DNA from: Pseudoalteromonas luteoviolacea
GTDB lineage: Bacteria; Pseudomonadota; Gammaproteobacteria; Enterobacterales; Alteromonadaceae
NCBI RefSeq assembly: GCF_021654285.1
Contig: NZ_JAKFZS010000029.1
Coordinates: 1 to 64,000 of the forward strand
Reading direction: 5' to 3'
Length of the DNA: 64,000 nt
Shown: positions 6,586 to 15,963 of the stretch, one piece after another
Layout of the letters: every line of letters begins with the position of its first letter
Numbering within the stretch: position 1 is the stretch's first letter
Notes under the pieces: generated by a model
Seen by the model: only the letters and a program-made list of their open reading frames with translations
Databases searched by the model: none
What the model was told of the DNA's origin: nothing
Made by a program: the position numbers and the translations under genes

Positions 6586-9312
6586 TCAGGCCCTATTCAT
6601 TATCCACGCTGAAGTAACATTGCAATACAAATCACGCCCATTTTCGTCAAAGTGAACCCAATCTGATAATGATGATTTACTCATCATTGAGTCGCCAATT
6701 CGAACCGTAGATCCCCATGGATTAGAGTAATCACGAGGCATGTGCAAATAAACTGGTAAAAAGTCAACTCCGTGATTCATGCATATCTCATGGCACTTCT
6801 CAATCCATATGGCGGTCTCGGTTTTCCACCGTTCAAATCCAGCTTGACTAGCTGCTGACATAGGGGCCGGAACAACCCCTATTTTGCAATTTGGTACGAC
6901 TTTCTTAATTGATGAGAGCATGTGATGCAAGCCTTGCTCCATGAAAAACATTCGCTCATCCTGAGTGTACTCATCACGATGTAAATTTATATCATTCGTT
7001 GACAGTGCGATTGTCAAAAAGTCTGGTATATCAACGCTATGAGACTGAAGGTAATGCGCAAAATCAAAAATGTAATAAGCACCCAAGTTTGGATCGTCTG
7101 CATAGCTTTTTTCTTTGACGCTACCTGTGAACGCAAAGCAAAAATCAGGTTTTTGCATCAGATCTTCACTTGTTGCAATTCGCAGAAATGGATTTTGCCA
7201 TTTCCCCGTTATTGACACACCCGATTGCGGGATACTATGGCGCGCTCCAGTAAAATTGCACTTACCGATAAACGAGCGGTAACTCCAATACCCTCTCCCT
7301 TCACTTCTAACCCCTTCGGTGTGTGTGCTAGAGTAAGTTCCAACGACATCTATACTGCAATCGTACTCTCGCTGCATTTTATCTTTCAGTGCTTTTGACA
7401 TACCGACCTCTGTCAATGAGTCACCGATCAACAGTGCTCGCTTAGCTTGACCTCTGAGCTTATCTCGTGGCGCACTGCTAACTATAAAATCACAATGATA
7501 ACGAGCGTTAGGGTTTGATGTGTGCGTCATCCGTACTGAAGCAATTTCCCCATTTTTGCCGACCTCTTGTGAGAGAAGGTAACGATCAGACCTTAAATTC
7601 AGATAATGCTTAGCCCCTCTGGTGAGCTTGGCCTCATCTGAAGGGGTAAGGAACACGTTCATTTCATCCAGTGATGATTGCTTGTATTGTGCAAACAGCG
7701 AACGAGTGAAAATGGGAAGCTCAACATCTTCGACAAAAAATAAACGCGCAGGTACTAGTAATCTATTTTCATACTCATCAAAATCATTTGGGCTTTTTAA
7801 ATCTACAAGACCGCCACTCCCATCAATCAAATTGGGCGTAGGCCCGCTTTGCCCCATCCAGCTAAGTCGAGTCCCCTGTAGAAATCCGATAATCACCGCA
7901 TAAGACGCTGCGACAAAAATTGTCGCGTCAGTCATATGTAGTCGCTCATTTAGCCAGTCGTACCATATTACTTGCAGGTATGCTAGATTGCCGTCTGCAA
8001 ACGATGTTGTTTGCGGCTTAAGGGTTTTGTATCCACGATTGTTATTTAAATCATTGGGATTAATGCCCACATAACAACCGTCCTCCACACTTATCTCCTT
8101 ATCTTTGAGATTGATAGTGAGTTTTTCAGGGTTAATCAGTATAGATTGAGTTGTACCAAAAGATGAGCCAGATGTGGTTATGCCTCGCTTGTTGTTCAAG
8201 TTGTCGCTAATGTTCACTGGCGGCATATTCAGTGCGCTCCAACACTGCCCATGCCTACTAAACACTGCGACCAACGATTCGCTTGCTGGTATTTTTTGAG
8301 ATGTAACTGCGTGTGAATCGTAACTGTACAATTTAAGCTTGCTTTGTGTAACATAATTAACGCCTGACGCGATACGCGCATATGTAAGCACGAGATAGCT
8401 GTGATTAGGGTTGACTGTCGTGGGAAAATCAGAAAAATGAAGTGTTTGTGATGGGATGCCTATATTCTGTCCGTTTGACATCATGCCAGTTGTATCTGAA
8501 ATTGTAACCGCTTTATTTATCCAGTTGCATTCCAATCGATGACCGTAATAACCATAAGAGGGAGCTGGGTTGCCATTCAGACCTGCGACTCCATGATTAT
8601 TACCTGCTGAATCAATTAAATTAAATAAACTGCGGTTGTTTCCATAAACATGATCTAGAAAAAGTACTCCAAGCACCAAATCTGAGAGTTGAGGGGCGTT
8701 AGTGTTTGGGGTTCCCACTTTTATTTTTGCACTCTCAGAGTCAATGTAAATGTAGTGAGCATAACCCTCCTCAGAAACCGGAATTACTGACAGGTCTAGT
8801 GACTGAGGGTTGATGGTTCTATGTGCACCAGATCCTGTAAAAACGGTAAAGCTTCTGAGCACATCTAAAGTGCGCTCTTTAAAATTTACTTCAATAGCTC
8901 CAGCAAACCCCCCAGCTACAGTTGTAAGCGTCAAATTACTAATTGCCCCATCAATTTTTTTTACTGCTTCAGCGCTTGGGTAACGCTTTTTTAAAGTGGC
9001 AACACTGTTTACGTCGTGCAGATATAAGTCCAAGTACACATTTTCGTTATCACTAACAACGCAAAAATATTGACCGATGTTAGTTGCTGCTAGGCCAGAT
9101 GCAGCGTCAGCATACTTTACTGCATCCACATCAGCCGCCGAATCAAGTACAAGCTGAACACTGTTATCCAGCTGGGTTTTTACTCTTTTGGCAATACTTG
9201 GCGCTAGACTTTCACCGACTGAGACATCTGTATTTTCATCAGCTGTTAGCAACTCTTTTAAGCTTGCTGTGCTGGTTTTTAAATCTTCAACTACTTTAAA
9301 AAATTCACTCAT
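6586..9312 (-). CDS. Tail fibre/spike with C-terminal SGNH hydrolase domain
   Basis: The protein has 908 residues. The N-terminal 600 are repetitive beta and fibre-like, with an early tail-attachment part. From about residue 625 an SGNH/GDSL esterase domain follows: LLIGDSLTE (nucleophile Ser near 631), STNDIN (Asn near 774) and SDWVHFDENG (Asp-His near 886). Such domains in phage fibres usually deacetylate surface polysaccharide. It sits among tail-tip genes, an unusual place in the lambda plan, where fibres normally follow J. The large size and position suggest the receptor-binding spike, with host range set by an O-acetylated glycan. Confidence 0.85.
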   Translation of the reverse strand: MSEFFKVVEDLKTSTASLKELLTADENTDVSVGESLAPSIAKRVKTQLDNSVQLVLDSAADVDAVKYADAASGLAATNIGQYFCVVSDNENVYLDLYLHDVNSVATLKKRYPSAEAVKKIDGAISNLTLTTVAGGFAGAIEVNFKERTLDVLRSFTVFTGSGAHRTINPQSLDLSVIPVSEEGYAHYIYIDSESAKIKVGTPNTNAPQLSDLVLGVLFLDHVYGNNRSLFNLIDSAGNNHGVAGLNGNPAPSYGYYGHRLECNWINKAVTISDTTGMMSNGQNIGIPSQTLHFSDFPTTVNPNHSYLVLTYARIASGVNYVTQSKLKLYSYDSHAVTSQKIPASESLVAVFSRHGQCWSALNMPPVNISDNLNNKRGITTSGSSFGTTQSILINPEKLTINLKDKEISVEDGCYVGINPNDLNNNRGYKTLKPQTTSFADGNLAYLQVIWYDWLNERLHMTDATIFVAASYAVIIGFLQGTRLSWMGQSGPTPNLIDGSGGLVDLKSPNDFDEYENRLLVPARLFFVEDVELPIFTRSLFAQYKQSSLDEMNVFLTPSDEAKLTRGAKHYLNLRSDRYLLSQEVGKNGEIASVRMTHTSNPNARYHCDFIVSSAPRDKLRGQAKRALLIGDSLTEVGMSKALKDKMQREYDCSIDVVGTYSSTHTEGVRSEGRGYWSYRSFIGKCNFTGARHSIPQSGVSITGKWQNPFLRIATSEDLMQKPDFCFAFTGSVKEKSYADDPNLGAYYIFDFAHYLQSHSVDIPDFLTIALSTNDINLHRDEYTQDERMFFMEQGLHHMLSSIKKVVPNCKIGVVPAPMSAASQAGFERWKTETAIWIEKCHEICMNHGVDFLPVYLHMPRDYSNPWGSTVRIGDSMMSKSSLSDWVHFDENGRDLYCNVTSAWIMNRA

Positions 9313-9316
9313 TTAT

Positions 9317-9781
9317 TTAAGATTCCACAAAACTATTAATTAATGTAGAGACCTCACCAACAAAGCCCTCAAAATCATTTGGCCTTGCCATCGCTGTGGC
9401 TGCCTGTTCCTCACTGGCGATTTGATAGCGCCTAACCTCAATGTTGGCTTGATACTGCCACTTATCATTTTCAAGCGGTTTGTAGCTTTCAAACGGCGAT
9501 GTTTTAAAGCGCACTTCATGCTCAACTAGGCCTCTTGGTGTGGGGATTTTCAATAAAAAAGGACTGAGTACATTCAGCCCTTTTGCAACAAACGCTTCAA
9601 ATATCACCGCTTTATTGGCGGATAATTTCCACGTTGCGGTCATGATAGTTGGCACTGATTGATTTATCGGTCGTCGCCTCGCATAGCCGCTTGCCATCTC
9701 GGTTTCGAGTATGTTTTTGCGCTGCTTATAGTTAAGCGTGTCAAGCTGTGGATAAGGCAGCTCTCTTGGATATGCAATCAT
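9317..9781 (-). CDS. Minor tail protein next to tape measure (gpM-like place)
   Basis: I chose ATG at 9781 (154 residues) because AAGGAAG lies seven bases upstream and the tape-measure stop is only two bases away; a longer reading to 9868 would overlap that gene. The protein starts with IAYPRELPYPQLDTLNYKQR and is mostly beta, with a conserved TATWKLS strand. Its position immediately after the tape measure matches lambda gpM, a tail-tip baseplate component. Similarity to a named family is not certain. Confidence 0.7.
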   Translation of the reverse strand: MIAYPRELPYPQLDTLNYKQRKNILETEMASGYARRRPINQSVPTIMTATWKLSANKAVIFEAFVAKGLNVLSPFLLKIPTPRGLVEHEVRFKTSPFESYKPLENDKWQYQANIEVRRYQIASEEQAATAMARPNDFEGFVGEVSTLINSFVES

Positions 9782-9783
9782 GT

Positions 9784-12045
9784 TTATCTTCCTTGGCGCT
9801 GCAAGTCTGGATAATGCATTTCCATCGTTTGTGCTATTTCGCCTTGGTAATTGATATTCGCAACACACAGATCAATGATGTGCTGGTCGTCAACTTGACG
9901 CTGTGAGTATTGACCTGCTTTGCTGGCATCTTCATACAAGTTTAAGATCACGGTTGTGCATGCACTGGCTGCGCCTGTGTTGATTTTTTCAGCGGCTTTG
10001 CTGACTTCTACGTTTTGCTTGGGTGATAACACCGACTCGCCACGCTGCAAAAAGTAGGTCGCATCATCACGCACATAACCCAGACCGCCATGCGCAATAC
10101 CTTGCGGCATTGGCTGGTTCTTAATAGCCATGACGTTCATCATACCCATAGCGGTGATACCCGCTGCAGCAATTGGACCAGCAATAGGACCTAGTTCTAG
10201 CGCTTTGGAGGCGGCTAAAAAGGTGCTAACCATTGCCTGACCCGCCGACACAATCTGATTAAGCCTAAAGGCTTTTTTAGAGTGCTTGGCGGCTTCGCCT
10301 GTGAGCTGCTTGCCAATGTTGGCGGCAAGAGCAACACGCTGCAAACCACTGGCGCGGTCTACTTCAACGAACTGCTGCACCATCTGGCCGTATTGGCCTG
10401 TACCTTTAAGCGAAACACTACGTTTTCTGTCTTCGTGCGCGGCTTCGAGTGCTGCTTTGCGATTATGAAAACCCTCAAGCTCAGCAAGCTCTTGATCCCA
10501 TCTATCTCGACGTTCTTGATCTTCTCGCTGGCGTATTTCGTTTAATTGCTGGGCGCGTTTAGCTTCTTCATCAACAGCAATCTGACCAATGCGCTCTAGG
10601 TGCGTCAATTCTGCATCAAGCTCTAACGCATTGAACTCATCTTTGCTAATACGCTCTGCGTCTTTGGCTTGTTTTAGCCATGTTATACGCTGCGCATAAG
10701 CTTGTTGCTCAATGTCAAATTCAGTCGCTAACGCTGAGCGAACACGCTCAAGGTTTTTATCAATATCAGCTAGCTGCTCATTACTAAAACCAACGGGTTT
10801 GACAAAGCCGGTACCGACCGCATCTTGACCACCTTGCGATTTAACTTCTGTATCTGTGTTATCTAGCTCTGGCGGCTTATTTTCTGGCGTATAAACGCCT
10901 GTGAGCCTTGCTAGGTTATTCTGGTTGTCTTGCAGGCGCTTGTTGATAACATCAATATCAGCGGTGATCTTCTTTCGGACTTCTTCAAATGTGCCTGAGT
11001 AGGTCGAAAAGATTTTGTGCTTGGTTTTTGCTTCATCAAAGTTATCACTGAATTGATCAAACATATTGATAGCAGGGATATACTCATAAATATTACCTAT
11101 CCCTAAGCTATAGCCGTACTTTTTCTCACTGAATAACGCCAGCTCTTTGTTAAGTTGCTCAAGTGCGGCCTTGTCTTCTGTGATTTTTTGCGCCAAACCG
11201 AGTTCGGTTAACGGCTCATCGCGCATGGTGTCAAAAATGTGTGTGACTTCTTTGGACCAATCCGCAAAGTAATCAGCTATATCACTGACAACGGGTGTCA
11301 GTGCTACAAGCGAGTTACGCAATGTTATGCTGCCCGTGTCACTGAGCTGCTTTAATTTAAGATCAAGCTCTTTAGACTCTTTGATGGCTGACTCGCTAAG
11401 TGCGCCACCATATTCGTCCATGCTTTCAGCTAACTCTAAAAAATTAGCTGCACCATCTTCTGCAATCACGCTAAGCGCTTGGCCTGCATCACCACCAATT
11501 TGCTGAAGATAGAGGTTTCGCTCTTGCGCTGAATTAACTGTACTGAGCGCCTCAAACATTTTGATGAACATTTCATCTGGCTTTAAGCCTTTGAACTCAT
11601 CAACGCTGATATTAAGCTGCTCGAACATATCAACGGCTTCACCACTGCCGATGGTAACAAGCTCGGTAATTCGCTCGCTTGTATCAGATAAAAGCTGACC
11701 GAACTCCTCTTGATTTACACCATATTGACTCGCTGCAAAGCTGAGCTTATCAAAGCGGGTGGTATTCACATCAAGCGACTGCGCCATCCGGTCCATATCG
11801 GCCACTGACGATGCGGTGCTGGCAACCAAGCTACCTAAGCCCACACCCGCTGCGGCAATGCCTAAGCCAATGCCAGCAATTGCACCACGCAACGCAATCA
11901 TTGAGCTTTCAGTACGCGCAAACTCTTGTTCGGTTTCTCTGGCAAACTTTTTGGCTTGGCCTGTGGCCGCACTTATGCCTGCGGCAAATTGATCACCATC
12001 ACTTTTGATTTTGACGATTAAGTCTTGCACTGATTTTGTAGACAT
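9784..12045 (-). CDS. Tail tape measure protein
   Basis: The protein has 753 residues. It starts with a helical segment, then a hydrophobic Ala/Gly segment (about 52-80), and continues as long coiled coil (residues 420-540 rich in Glu, Arg and Gln). Another small-residue membrane-like region lies at about 600-640. Tape measure proteins set tail length and enter the cell with the DNA. At about 0.15 nm per residue, 753 residues predict a tail near 110 nm, shorter than lambda. It directly follows the G/T chaperone pair, as expected. Confidence 0.93.
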   Translation of the reverse strand: MSTKSVQDLIVKIKSDGDQFAAGISAATGQAKKFARETEQEFARTESSMIALRGAIAGIGLGIAAAGVGLGSLVASTASSVADMDRMAQSLDVNTTRFDKLSFAASQYGVNQEEFGQLLSDTSERITELVTIGSGEAVDMFEQLNISVDEFKGLKPDEMFIKMFEALSTVNSAQERNLYLQQIGGDAGQALSVIAEDGAANFLELAESMDEYGGALSESAIKESKELDLKLKQLSDTGSITLRNSLVALTPVVSDIADYFADWSKEVTHIFDTMRDEPLTELGLAQKITEDKAALEQLNKELALFSEKKYGYSLGIGNIYEYIPAINMFDQFSDNFDEAKTKHKIFSTYSGTFEEVRKKITADIDVINKRLQDNQNNLARLTGVYTPENKPPELDNTDTEVKSQGGQDAVGTGFVKPVGFSNEQLADIDKNLERVRSALATEFDIEQQAYAQRITWLKQAKDAERISKDEFNALELDAELTHLERIGQIAVDEEAKRAQQLNEIRQREDQERRDRWDQELAELEGFHNRKAALEAAHEDRKRSVSLKGTGQYGQMVQQFVEVDRASGLQRVALAANIGKQLTGEAAKHSKKAFRLNQIVSAGQAMVSTFLAASKALELGPIAGPIAAAGITAMGMMNVMAIKNQPMPQGIAHGGLGYVRDDATYFLQRGESVLSPKQNVEVSKAAEKINTGAASACTTVILNLYEDASKAGQYSQRQVDDQHIIDLCVANINYQGEIAQTMEMHYPDLQRQGR

Positions 12046-12046
12046 A

Positions 12047-12361
12047 TTACAGCCCTAAACTATCTAACTCTGCGAGTAATTGCTCTGGTGTTTTTGGTTT
12101 GGGTGGAATTAAAGAAAAGTCTGCGGCTTTAAGGTTGCGACTGGCATGGCCGCTGCTGTTGACGACAATGGCGCTGAGTTGCGACATATGTAAATCAAAT
12201 ACTTTAAAATCAAGCTGTGGCTCTAACTCAAAGTATTCAAGCCAATCACCCAATAAACTGGATGGAATAGACTCAAGCCATGTATCGACGTCCCAAATAC
12301 CGAATTTAGCCGCTACACTCATAGCGGCTTTTCGGTAGGGTAAATCAGCCAGTCTGTTTAC
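12047..12361 (-). CDS. T part of the tail assembly chaperone (made as G-T fusion)
   Basis: The minus-1 frame is open from the slippery site to the stop at 12047 and adds 104 residues to the G protein, giving a 225-residue fusion. The sequence beyond the shift begins VNRLADLPYRKAAM and continues into the AKFGIWDVDTWLES segment. An internal ATG at 12322 could give a free 91-residue protein, but it has no clear ribosome site. In lambda the gpGT fusion binds tail tube subunits and the tape measure. The same gene order is present here. Confidence 0.8.
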   Translation of the reverse strand, partial: VNRLADLPYRKAAMSVAAKFGIWDVDTWLESIPSSLLGDWLEYFELEPQLDFKVFDLHMSQLSAIVVNSSGHASRNLKAADFSLIPPKPKTPEQLLAELDSLGL

Positions 12362-12723
12362 TTTTTTTCGCCAAAAAAGCTTTCCAAACCGCTAAGTAGA
12401 CAGATTTCTCGGTGCAATGCTATCAACACCTCATCACTCAAGTTTCGAAGCGCGTCACAATCTTCCTTTTCACTCAACTTAAACATATAACTGCCATCTT
12501 CATTGCGTAAACCATAAGCAACAATAGAAATGTTTAAACTGGTGTAGTGATGGCTTTTTGCTTCACCTTTTTTCTGTAGCTTAATGATGTTATTGAGCAA
12601 ATCAAGCACAATGGTGCGACCCTGAGCATCTAACTCCGTAACTTGCATTTCATCATCACCAACTTTGACAGTACTGGTTTTGATTGATGCAGCTTTTAAA
12701 AATGCGTCTTTACTTTTGATCAT
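12358..12723 (-). CDS. Tail assembly chaperone G-like protein
   Basis: This is a 121-residue acidic and basic mixed helical protein. The start ATG at 12723 overlaps the tail tube stop as TAATG; an alternative upstream start (12732) is less likely. It occupies the place of lambda gene G, between the tail tube and the tape measure. The last codons, GAA AAA AAG TAA, contain an A AAA AAG heptamer, and a -1 shift there opens the downstream T frame. A small share of ribosomes would make the GT fusion. Confidence 0.82.
   Translation of the reverse strand: MIKSKDAFLKAASIKTSTVKVGDDEMQVTELDAQGRTIVLDLLNNIIKLQKKGEAKSHHYTSLNISIVAYGLRNEDGSYMFKLSEKEDCDALRNLSDEVLIALHREICLLSGLESFFGEKK
12361..12367 (-). promoter_or_regulatory. 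Programmed -1 frameshift site, A AAA AAG
   Basis: The heptamer is in the correct zero-frame phase (codons AAA, AAG; preceding base A) and is followed at once by the G stop codon TAA. Slipping back one base reads AAA AAA GTA and continues without a stop to 12047. It is the same heptamer as the E. coli dnaX shift site, in the same genomic place as the lambda G-T shift. Confidence 0.85.
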
Positions 12724-13166
12724 TATGCCCACACACCTTTTACGATTGGTCCTGTTAGTTTAAATTTAAACTTTTGCACCATGTCTTCATCATCTGGTAC
12801 AGGTTCTTCAATGGCTGTGATAATGGCTTTAAATGAGCGCTTTTTATTGCCTGCAACTGGATAATGAATTTCATACTCATTGATTGCGTCATCATCCTCC
12901 GCGCTCTCAAACTCTTCATACATGGCTTTGGCTTGCTCATTTTCTTGAGAAGCGTGCCATTTAATGCCGATAGTTAATTCGCCGGGATCACGTTTACCCG
13001 GTTCGTATAAACGCCAACTTGACTGCTGGCCGTATTCTTTCTTTTCTTTTGTGTCACGTTTTGCTGCTAAGCCTGAGTTTTCAACGACTCGACCTACTTC
13101 AACAAACTCCGTAACTTCACCCGCCTTATGCTTGCGGTGAAAGGTGGCTTCGATGCCTTGTGGCAT
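12723..13166 (-). CDS. Major tail tube protein (gpV-like)
   Basis: The protein has 147 residues. It begins PQGIEATFHRKHKAG and has a beta-rich layout ending in FKFKLTGPIVKGVW, a typical tail-tube C-terminal strand. It lacks the C-terminal immunoglobulin-like domain of lambda gpV (246 residues). It would form the hexameric rings of the non-contractile tail. It lies between the tail terminator and the tail chaperone genes. Confidence 0.83.
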   Translation of the reverse strand: MPQGIEATFHRKHKAGEVTEFVEVGRVVENSGLAAKRDTKEKKEYGQQSSWRLYEPGKRDPGELTIGIKWHASQENEQAKAMYEEFESAEDDDAINEYEIHYPVAGNKKRSFKAIITAIEEPVPDDEDMVQKFKFKLTGPIVKGVWA

Positions 13167-13175
13167 GACTCACTC

Positions 13176-13592
13176 CTATTGCTCTATGGTTGCAACTAAA
13201 TTCAATGTTAAAACGCCGATAGTGTTCGATTCGTCAGATTCATATTTGTATGCGGTCAATTTGCTGTAATCGACTAAACCATTCAGCATGCGATTGGCTT
13301 TAATAACAGGCCGAATAATGCCCATTAATTCATCAAGTCGGTCATCAATACTTAGCACCGCTTTGTCGTAAATCTCGACAACAAAATCAACGTCGTCTTC
13401 TTCTATGCTGCGCTTGGTTTCAACCTCGCCAGACTCAACGTAAATACAGGCGGCGGGTAAAGTTTCGCTTTCGTCGCTGCCGATGGTATGCCTATGTGCA
13501 TACACGCTATCTTCATCAAAGAGCGGCGTGCCATCGACCTCAATGCCAATCAACACACTGCGCAAAGCGTCTCTCACTTGTTTATTTATCAT
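13176..13592 (-). CDS. Tail terminator protein (gpU-like)
   Basis: The protein has 138 residues. It starts with helical INKQVRDALRSVLIGI, then strands with the pattern AACIYVESGEVE, which suits the lambda gpU fold that caps the tail tube. Its stop precedes the tube gene by nine bases, and its start overlaps the gpZ-like gene by four. The assignment relies on both sequence pattern and position. Confidence 0.78.
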   Translation of the reverse strand: MINKQVRDALRSVLIGIEVDGTPLFDEDSVYAHRHTIGSDESETLPAACIYVESGEVETKRSIEEDDVDFVVEIYDKAVLSIDDRLDELMGIIRPVIKANRMLNGLVDYSKLTAYKYESDESNTIGVLTLNLVATIEQ

Positions 13593-14197
13593 GCGGATTT
13601 AATCAACTTGTTTATGCGGTAATTCATGTCTTTGATAAGTAGCTGCGGCAGATACTCGTCAATGATGTGTTTGCTGTGTTTATTGGCGGCGGCGTTGATT
13701 GATTGCTCGACGGGAACTTTGGCTAAATCAATCGGATAGCGCTTATCTGATTTGCGCTGCAAAATATGCCAGCGACCAGACTCTAAACGCTGCAAAAAGG
13801 CATTATTGAAAACATGGCGACCAACGCGAATGGCGGTATTGCCTGCGTGTTCACGCTTGGCAAAGCGGCCTTTGCTATCTCGCCTTGATTGACTGACCAA
13901 CATTTTACCTCGGCGCTTTTTCACTTGGCTGCGAGCTGCACCAATATGTATAGCGGGTATTGCTGTTCGGCCTATGACCACCACGGCCATACCTTTCTTT
14001 TTTAACTGACTAATGCGGATTTTCTTTTTAATTAATCCCACTTTTAAACGTTCAGCTTTTGCCGTTTCACGACTCACTAATGTAGCTAAACGCTTAGAAC
14101 TGCGACCAATGGCCCTATTTCGCGCAAACTTTGCTTGCTTGTCATTGAGCGTGCTTAATCGCTTTTCAAGTCGCTGAACTTGCGCTGATAGGTCCAT
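13589..14197 (-). CDS. Minor tail protein Z-like
   Basis: The protein has 202 residues and is strongly basic, with a coiled N-terminus (residues 1-45) and many Lys/Arg around 50-115. It has the length and place of lambda gpZ, which acts in tail completion and correct placement of the DNA end in the connector. The GRWHILQRKSDKRYPI segment is typical of the prophage minor tail Z family. Confidence 0.78.
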   Translation of the reverse strand: MDLSAQVQRLEKRLSTLNDKQAKFARNRAIGRSSKRLATLVSRETAKAERLKVGLIKKKIRISQLKKKGMAVVVIGRTAIPAIHIGAARSQVKKRRGKMLVSQSRRDSKGRFAKREHAGNTAIRVGRHVFNNAFLQRLESGRWHILQRKSDKRYPIDLAKVPVEQSINAAANKHSKHIIDEYLPQLLIKDMNYRINKLIKSA

Positions 14198-14200
14198 GAT

Positions 14201-14509
14201 TTATCCAACAATGTAAATGAGAAGAGCTGAACCTCGAACAGTAGATTTATAAACTTTATGTTCGTTGTTCGTTTTCAATCGAGTTATTGATGACTTACCG
14301 CTTTTGGGATATTTACCCGACCAATTTGCTACAGGTACAGAAACAACATAACCAAACGTCTCAAAACCATCTAAAAGGATTTCGTTATCATCAAAAACCC
14401 CCGTAAATTGAAGGGGTTCTGAATGCTGCGTATTGAGCACGAGAGATTCGCCGAACGTCTTGAGGACCGTTCGGCTTAGTCGTTGCTCGATTTTGTAGAG
14501 CCTACTCAT
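14201..14509 (-). CDS. Head-tail joining protein (gpFII-like)
   Basis: This 102-residue protein lies between major capsid and Z, the place of lambda FII, which joins head and tail. It is beta-rich, with FDDNEILLDGFETFG in the middle, where head-tail attachment proteins carry a turn next to a strand. The stop-to-start gaps are two to three bases on both sides. The family match is by pattern and position. Confidence 0.65.
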   Translation of the reverse strand: MSRLYKIEQRLSRTVLKTFGESLVLNTQHSEPLQFTGVFDDNEILLDGFETFGYVVSVPVANWSGKYPKSGKSSITRLKTNNEHKVYKSTVRGSALLIYIVG

Positions 14510-14511
14510 GA

Positions 14512-15522
14512 TTACGTCGTTTTAGGTGTGAACTTAATTCGACGCACCGCCAGTGGGCTGGTACACACGTTGATTGGGTTCGATTGCGATTCTAAATCAA
14601 CGCCTTTGTCCATCTTTTTAGGCTCTGAGTTGGTATAATACGGCAAACCAATGGTATTGACTGTTGCGTTATAATCCGCTGGTGCAAAGCGCGTTAAAAA
14701 CAGATTGCGCTTACCAATTGGAATACATACCGCACCGTATTCGGCTGGCATTGGATCTTTATCGTTCGGCCAGCTTTCGTTGTATTCTTCCCACCACTGG
14801 CCCTGCCAGTACACGCCCGAGCGCATATCTTCACGCAATTGCGCACCGTTATTTTGACGCTCAAAAGCTTTGACAAAATCAGGGTTTTCAAGCAACTGGT
14901 CGAAAAATTCAGGGCGGCACAAATTCACATAAGCTGTGGCTTTCATCCCCTTTTGATACTTCTCAGAGCTGCGCTTTACATTCAGCAATTGCGTCGCTAA
15001 TGGCTTGTTAAAATCAATAGTGTTTTCACCATCGGCTTTTTTAATGCTAAATTTATCGAATAAATCAACGATGACCGAGCCATTTTTACCCAGCACTTTG
15101 CCGAACACCGCACCAAAGCGCAGATATTCAATGGTAATGTCTAGGCTCGAGCGTGAAATTTCCAGCTTTTCATTGATCACCGTTTGCAAAGTCTCAAGCT
15201 CGTCAGTCTGACCAAAAGCGCGGGTATTTTGAATATCATCTGCAAATACGGCGGCGAGGACAGGTAAATGCACGGCTTTAAACGATACGATTTTTCTGTT
15301 TGGATCATCGAGTGGCTGACCATCTGCGCCACGCGGTACGTCTTGCACTAGCTGAATTTGACCATCTTTGTATTCAATATCGACGTCTGTTGTTGCTATA
15401 CCCTTCTCTTCAAAAAGCTTTAACTCAGCAAGGCGAGTTTTTGGTGCATCCACTTCATTAATTGCCGCTGTAAGCTCAGTTATAGTGAACTTACCCGACT
15501 CTAAGGCTGCTTGAACTTCCAT
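14512..15522 (-). CDS. Major capsid protein (gpE-like)
   Basis: The protein has 336 residues, close to lambda gpE (341). The middle shows VLAAVFADDIQNTRAFG and the helix EYLRFGAVFGKVL, both characteristic of the gpE family. The C-terminus carries KRNLFLTRFAPADYNATVN, a gpE hallmark. It forms the icosahedral shell together with the decoration protein encoded upstream. Confidence 0.92.
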   Translation of the reverse strand: MEVQAALESGKFTITELTAAINEVDAPKTRLAELKLFEEKGIATTDVDIEYKDGQIQLVQDVPRGADGQPLDDPNRKIVSFKAVHLPVLAAVFADDIQNTRAFGQTDELETLQTVINEKLEISRSSLDITIEYLRFGAVFGKVLGKNGSVIVDLFDKFSIKKADGENTIDFNKPLATQLLNVKRSSEKYQKGMKATAYVNLCRPEFFDQLLENPDFVKAFERQNNGAQLREDMRSGVYWQGQWWEEYNESWPNDKDPMPAEYGAVCIPIGKRNLFLTRFAPADYNATVNTIGLPYYTNSEPKKMDKGVDLESQSNPINVCTSPLAVRRIKFTPKTT

Positions 15523-15567
15523 AGTATTGTCTCTCTTACTCTTTTAATTTGCTCAAGTGGCTTGCGA

Positions 15568-15924
15568 TTAACGCAAGACAACGTGTGATTTTGCCAGTTC
15601 GGCAGTAGCGTCGATTTTTTGCTGTTCAGTGATACCGTCAGGCCAAATTAAATACGCATCATAGAGCGCACACACGCGAACGTGGCCGAGGGTTTGCGTC
15701 GCTGCTGTTGTTTCAACATGGCCTAACAGCACCGCTTTGGCGACATTCACCTCGTTGGCATCTACGGCCAAGTCTAATTGCGTGAATGTGCCGTCAGCTT
15801 TCTCGCCCAGCACTGTGCCTGAGTTATACGGACCACCCACCACGGTAATTGCGTCGCGTGATAGCCCATCAACCTCTACGGCGACATGAGCGCTCGCATT
15901 TGGTTTCATTGTTTCTACAGTCAT
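15568..15924 (-). CDS. Head decoration protein (gpD-like)
   Basis: The protein has 118 residues, near the usual 110. The N-terminal part has DAITVVGGPYNSGTVLGE, a pattern common in gpD proteins, and the C-terminus GITEQQKIDATAELAKSHVVLR matches their terminal helix. It trims capsid three-fold sites after expansion and stabilises the packaged head. It is encoded between the protease and the major capsid gene. Confidence 0.88.
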   Translation of the reverse strand: MTVETMKPNASAHVAVEVDGLSRDAITVVGGPYNSGTVLGEKADGTFTQLDLAVDANEVNVAKAVLLGHVETTAATQTLGHVRVCALYDAYLIWPDGITEQQKIDATAELAKSHVVLR

Positions 15925-15963
15925 GATCTAACCTTTTAATTTTTTAAGGACGAAAGAAACCGC

